Positions 12,370-15,175 of a stretch of DNA of 15,175 nucleotides are shown piece after piece. Position 1 is the stretch's first letter, and each line of letters begins with the position of its first letter. The translations under genes and the position numbers were made by a program. Source of the stretch: Kiritimatiellia bacterium (lineage in GTDB: Bacteria > Verrucomicrobiota > Kiritimatiellia > RFP12 > UBA1067); contig JAGBFY010000419.1 in assembly GCA_017936245.1 (NCBI GenBank), positions 1 through 15,175 on the forward strand, read 5' to 3'. Under the pieces are notes generated by a model, which saw only the letters and a program-made list of their open reading frames with translations, searched no databases and was not told the DNA's origin.

Positions 12370-14604
12370 ATGAATTTTATTTTTCTTGCCGCTGCATTGG
12401 TTTCGTCCTCCACTTGCTCGGGACCGTCGGGGAGGTCGGGCGCGGACAGCGAGCCCATGCCGCTTTTTGAGAACGGACGCTCGGCGTGGGTTATTGCCGT
12501 TCCGGATGCACCTTCAAAGTACATGTCGTATGCCGCAAGCGAGCTGTCGGGAACTTTGGAGAAAATTTCTGGCGTAAAGCTCGCGACGGTCAAGGCTACC
12601 GCTGCTCCCAAACTCAATGTGGTGAAACTATCCTCTGACAGCCGGGAAGATCTTCACGACGAGTTTTCTGTAAGCATGAAGCCCGGTGTCATTGAATTGT
12701 GGGGCAATACCCAGCGAGGCACTCTCTTTGCGGTTTATGCGCTTCTCCGTGAAAAATTCGATGCTAGGTGGTACTGGCCGGGAGAGAGCGGAGAGTTTCT
12801 GCGCAAATTTTCCCGCTATGACGTTAAGTCGTGGCAGAAGAAATGGCGGCCGTTTTTCGACCTCCGCGAAATGTCGATATGCTCAATCTGGCGGCATCGT
12901 CATGCGGATACGGAGCGCTGGTTCCCGAAAGTGTTCCTTAACTGCGGCATCCAGACCCCGTCCATCCGCGAAGAGATCGACTATGTGCGCCGCACGAGTG
13001 GACACCATGTTTCGCTGCCGGTCACGATGAAGGAGCGTGAGCAGATTTTTGCCGAACATCCGGAATGGTTTTCGCTTTTGAACGGTAAGCGTGATATTAA
13101 GGGTATTGCCGGGTGCTGGAGCAACGAAGGTTTTTACAGCTACACGGTATCCAACCTCGTCAAGCGCATCCGCGATAACAAAGCGGTACTTGCGAACTTT
13201 TTCGTTGCCGATATCGTTCCTCGCTGCGAATGCGAAAATTGCACAGTTGATCCTGACAAGTCGGCTCGGTGGTGGAAGTTTTACGCCAAACTCATCGAAG
13301 GCATCCGCAAGGAAATCCCCGGAATGCGCTTTGCGGGGTTGCCATATCAGGAATATCGTGCGATTCCAGGAATCAAGGTTGAGAATCTCGACCATGTGGA
13401 CTATTGCCAGTACAACCGCTGCTATTACCATGGTCTTGACGATCCGGGCTGCGCCATGAATGCGCGTTCGATGAAAGAGTTCAGGGGATGGGCGGCACAG
13501 GCTCCGCTTGGACTCTACGGATATGAGTTCGACGTGTTTACACCGGCGGTGTATCTGCCGATGTGGCGTGTGTTTTCCGATGAGATGCGCATATTCAAGC
13601 AAATGAACCTTAAACGCGTCAAGACGGAATACTCGGTCAATCTTCACAGGCTTGCCAATACGAAGAAGGGGCCTGGCCTGCCGCGTCAGAACATTGGGCA
13701 ACTTGCTTCACGTCTGGCATATTATGCATGGGCGATGTCTGCATTCGACCCAGATATAGATATGGATGGACTTCTTGACGATTTTTGCAGTCATGTATAT
13801 GGAGCAGGCGCAGAGGATATGAAGGCCTACCATAACATGATGGCCGATGCATGGGGTGGGATGAAGACGCATGTCACATATTTCTCAAACCCTGCTCGTG
13901 GTGCCGCGGCCAGGTTCCTGCCGGTGGAGCTTGAGAAGGCAGCGCGTGTCCGCCTTGAGGCCGCTGCATCTGCGGCAAAGGGTGATGCCCGGGCTTCGTC
14001 CGAGATTGCGTTGGATATCGGATGTCTTGATGTTTGGGCAAAGTTTGCTAAAGAGGCGAGAGAAGGCGGAGAGCTGCGCAATCTTCGCGAATATTCCGAT
14101 GATGCTTTCAATAGAGTGTCCTGGATAAATGCCAAATCGAAATCTGGCAGGCCCCAAAAGACTCGTTTCAAGATTTACCACGGCAGAAAGGCACTCCATG
14201 TGCTTGTTGAATGCGAGGAAAAGGAAAATCCAGCCTTTAACAGGGGTACGGCAAAGAATGATGCCCACAACTGGTCTTCAACTTCAATAGAGTTTTTCAT
14301 CGATACTGGAGATGGTGCGGTCCGCCATGTCGCCGTAACGCCAGCGGGTGGTGTCTGGGACGTAAAGGATGGAGACAAGAGCTGGAACACGAATGCGGAG
14401 GTAAGGCCTTCGTTTGAGGCTGACAAGTGGATGCTGGAAATCACTTTTCCGTACGAGGCTTTCGGCGGCAAGCCGAAGTCCGGAGATCTTTGGCGGTTCA
14501 TGGTGATTCGTAACGCCTGCAAGGGTTCGAAGTTCAGCTCCTGTGGCTGGCCTGTAAATGCCCATCGTGATTTCAGCTCTGCGGCAAAACTTGTGTTTAA
14601 GTAA
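12370..14604 (+). CDS. DUF4838-type glycosidase-like protein with C-terminal CBM9-like domain
   Basis: The protein has 744 aa from the ATG at 12370. A TTG at 12364 has better spacing (6 nt) from AAGGGA (12352-12357) and would add two residues. The N-terminus is hydrophobic (NFIFLAAALVSSSTC) and could be a lipoprotein or secretion signal, though it lacks the usual positive charges. Residues about 35-150 resemble the GH67-type N-terminal domain (YMSYAASELSGTLEKISGVK, then GTLFAVYALLREKFDARWYWPGE). Residues about 160-500 match the DUF4838 barrel, with HPEWFSLLNGKR (230-241) and the cysteine cluster CECENC (286-291). Residues about 575-744 look like a CBM9-type module (FKIYHGRKALHVLVECEE, SIEFFIDTGD, EITFPYEAFGG). 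DUF4838 proteins are thought to be related to alpha-glucuronidases, so an acidic glycan is a reasonable but unproven substrate. It starts 27 bp after the SUMF1-fold gene, probably in the same operon. Confidence 0.85.
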   Translation: MNFIFLAAALVSSSTCSGPSGRSGADSEPMPLFENGRSAWVIAVPDAPSKYMSYAASELSGTLEKISGVKLATVKATAAPKLNVVKLSSDSREDLHDEFSVSMKPGVIELWGNTQRGTLFAVYALLREKFDARWYWPGESGEFLRKFSRYDVKSWQKKWRPFFDLREMSICSIWRHRHADTERWFPKVFLNCGIQTPSIREEIDYVRRTSGHHVSLPVTMKEREQIFAEHPEWFSLLNGKRDIKGIAGCWSNEGFYSYTVSNLVKRIRDNKAVLANFFVADIVPRCECENCTVDPDKSARWWKFYAKLIEGIRKEIPGMRFAGLPYQEYRAIPGIKVENLDHVDYCQYNRCYYHGLDDPGCAMNARSMKEFRGWAAQAPLGLYGYEFDVFTPAVYLPMWRVFSDEMRIFKQMNLKRVKTEYSVNLHRLANTKKGPGLPRQNIGQLASRLAYYAWAMSAFDPDIDMDGLLDDFCSHVYGAGAEDMKAYHNMMADAWGGMKTHVTYFSNPARGAAARFLPVELEKAARVRLEAAASAAKGDARASSEIALDIGCLDVWAKFAKEAREGGELRNLREYSDDAFNRVSWINAKSKSGRPQKTRFKIYHGRKALHVLVECEEKENPAFNRGTAKNDAHNWSSTSIEFFIDTGDGAVRHVAVTPAGGVWDVKDGDKSWNTNAEVRPSFEADKWMLEITFPYEAFGGKPKSGDLWRFMVIRNACKGSKFSSCGWPVNAHRDFSSAAKLVFK

Positions 14605-14679
14605 ATGAATGTGGATAATTCCTGTTGGGTGACATAAATTTCGAAACCGCTAGAGATTCCAATTAGGCATGGTAGCAGT

Positions 14680-14706
14680 GTGTTGTCAATTATGATATAA
14701 CAACAC
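14680..14706. repeat. AT-rich inverted repeat, possible weak terminator or operator
   Basis: GTGTTGT (14680-14686) and ACAACAC (14700-14706) form a 7-bp stem with a 13-nt loop. Five T follow after five other bases, so it is a poor intrinsic terminator for the DUF4838 gene; an operator-like site is equally possible. Confidence 0.35.
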
Positions 14707-14812
14707 CTCAATTTTTCGATTTCTTTCTGGAGTATGGCGCATGGCATTGGATTGGCAAACGGCGATGCGGCGTTCCTCAAGTTGGATGCATTAAAACGCT
14801 CGCGTTGCGTTG

Positions 14813-14821
14813 TGGTACAAT
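14813..14821 (+). promoter_or_regulatory. Candidate extended -10 promoter (TGGTACAAT) upstream of hrpB
   Basis: TGnTACAAT matches an extended -10 with five of six bases of TATAAT. No strong -35 at 16-18 bp is visible, which extended -10 promoters tolerate. A transcript starting near 14828 would have a leader of about 120 nt before the hrpB ATG. Confidence 0.4.
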
Positions 14822-14948
14822 ACGCACCAGAAAAACCAACAACGATATCTGTTAATCGGTGATTTTCGGTTGATTTGCCGATATGCGGCGTGGCAGATGC
14901 TGTTCTTGGATGTTTTGAGGTTTTATTTGATTTAAAGATCGGCTAGTA

Positions 14949-15175
14949 ATGTCTGAGAAAAGCTTTCCTGTAGAAAAGGTGATTCCTGCCATCGCAGCGT
15001 CGTTAGCGGCGAATCGCGATGTTGTTCTGTGTGCGCCGCCCGGCAGCGGCAAGACAACCTGTGTGCCGCCCGCTCTTCTTGATGCGCCGTGGCTTGAGGG
15101 AAAGAAGATTCTCATGCTTGAACCTCGGCGCCTTGCCGCACGGGGCGCAGCGTCGTACATAGCCTCGAAGCTCGG
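14949..15175 (+). CDS. hrpB: ATP-dependent helicase HrpB, N-terminal part, cut by window end
   Basis: The first 75 codons are present. Walker A (motif I) reads CAPPGSGKTT at about residues 28-37, followed by motif Ia LEPRRLAARGAA at about 59-70. Both spacing and wording match HrpB, a DExH-box helicase of unsettled cellular role. The start at 14949 gives the expected short lead before motif I, but no clear Shine-Dalgarno precedes it (only AAAGAT). The gene appears intact as far as visible. A partial, deleted hrpB copy lies at 9512-9854; the two visible parts do not overlap, so their relationship cannot be measured here. Confidence 0.88.
   Translation, partial: MSEKSFPVEKVIPAIAASLAANRDVVLCAPPGSGKTTCVPPALLDAPWLEGKKILMLEPRRLAARGAASYIASKL

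Larger units (their letters stand above)
14605..14948. other. 344-bp intergenic region without a gene
   Basis: The region is AT-richer than the flanks. It holds an AT-rich hairpin (14680-14706) and a possible extended -10 promoter (14813-14821). I see no RNA gene or convincing small ORF. It separates the end of the DUF4838 operon from the hrpB start. Confidence 0.6.

Overview
The window looks like a chromosomal piece of a gut- or sediment-type bacterium of the PVC superphylum, most likely Kiritimatiellota, Lentisphaerota or Verrucomicrobiota. This is an inference from gene content: many secreted carbohydrate-active proteins, a DUF4838 protein with a CBM9-like tail, a SUMF1-domain protein with an N-terminal beta-sandwich, and a GMC dehydrogenase with a 'gluconate dehydrogenase subunit 3' partner. 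There is no rRNA or other phylogenetic marker. All convincing genes are on the + strand; the long minus-strand reading frames are GC-driven shadows.

Layout. (1) 3-5659: a GC-rich polysaccharide-degradation run. It holds the 3' part of a GH28-like beta-helix protein, a 903-aa secreted multidomain protein of unassigned family that overlaps it by 4 bp, and a 645-aa secreted GH42-like/clan GH-A-like protein. (2) 5729-5935: a 68-aa chimeric remnant whose last 17 codons nearly duplicate the 3' end of the 903-aa gene (52-bp repeat, 50/52 identical). (3) 5956-9034: a tight three-gene redox operon with 4-bp overlaps. It encodes a Tat-like small subunit, a GMC flavoprotein dehydrogenase, and a membrane-anchored cytochrome with seven CxxCH motifs. 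(4) 9035-10100: a gene-poor scar. It has three consecutive intrinsic terminators, a 39-codon ORF with a good ribosome binding site, a nested GC-rich inverted-repeat element, an internally deleted fragment of an hrpB-type helicase, and the C-terminal end of a glycosidase in a different frame. (5) 10175-14604: a secreted 231-aa protein of unknown function, a secreted SUMF1-fold protein and a DUF4838/CBM9 protein, closely spaced and probably co-transcribed. (6) 14605-15175: an intergenic region with a possible extended -10 promoter, then the start of an apparently intact hrpB helicase gene that runs off the window.

How the genes may work together (inference). The secreted glycosidase-like proteins would act on pectin- or rhamnogalacturonan-type or uronic-acid glycans outside the cytoplasm. 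The GMC-small subunit-cytochrome trio would oxidise a sugar or glycoside in the periplasm and pass electrons through the multiheme protein to the respiratory chain. The scar region and the chimeric ORF show that this locus has lost and shuffled genes repeatedly. The most interesting items are the heptaheme version of a sugar dehydrogenase, the GH28-like protein with altered active-site positions, the shared C-terminal segment, and the partial hrpB copy about 5 kb upstream of a second hrpB start.
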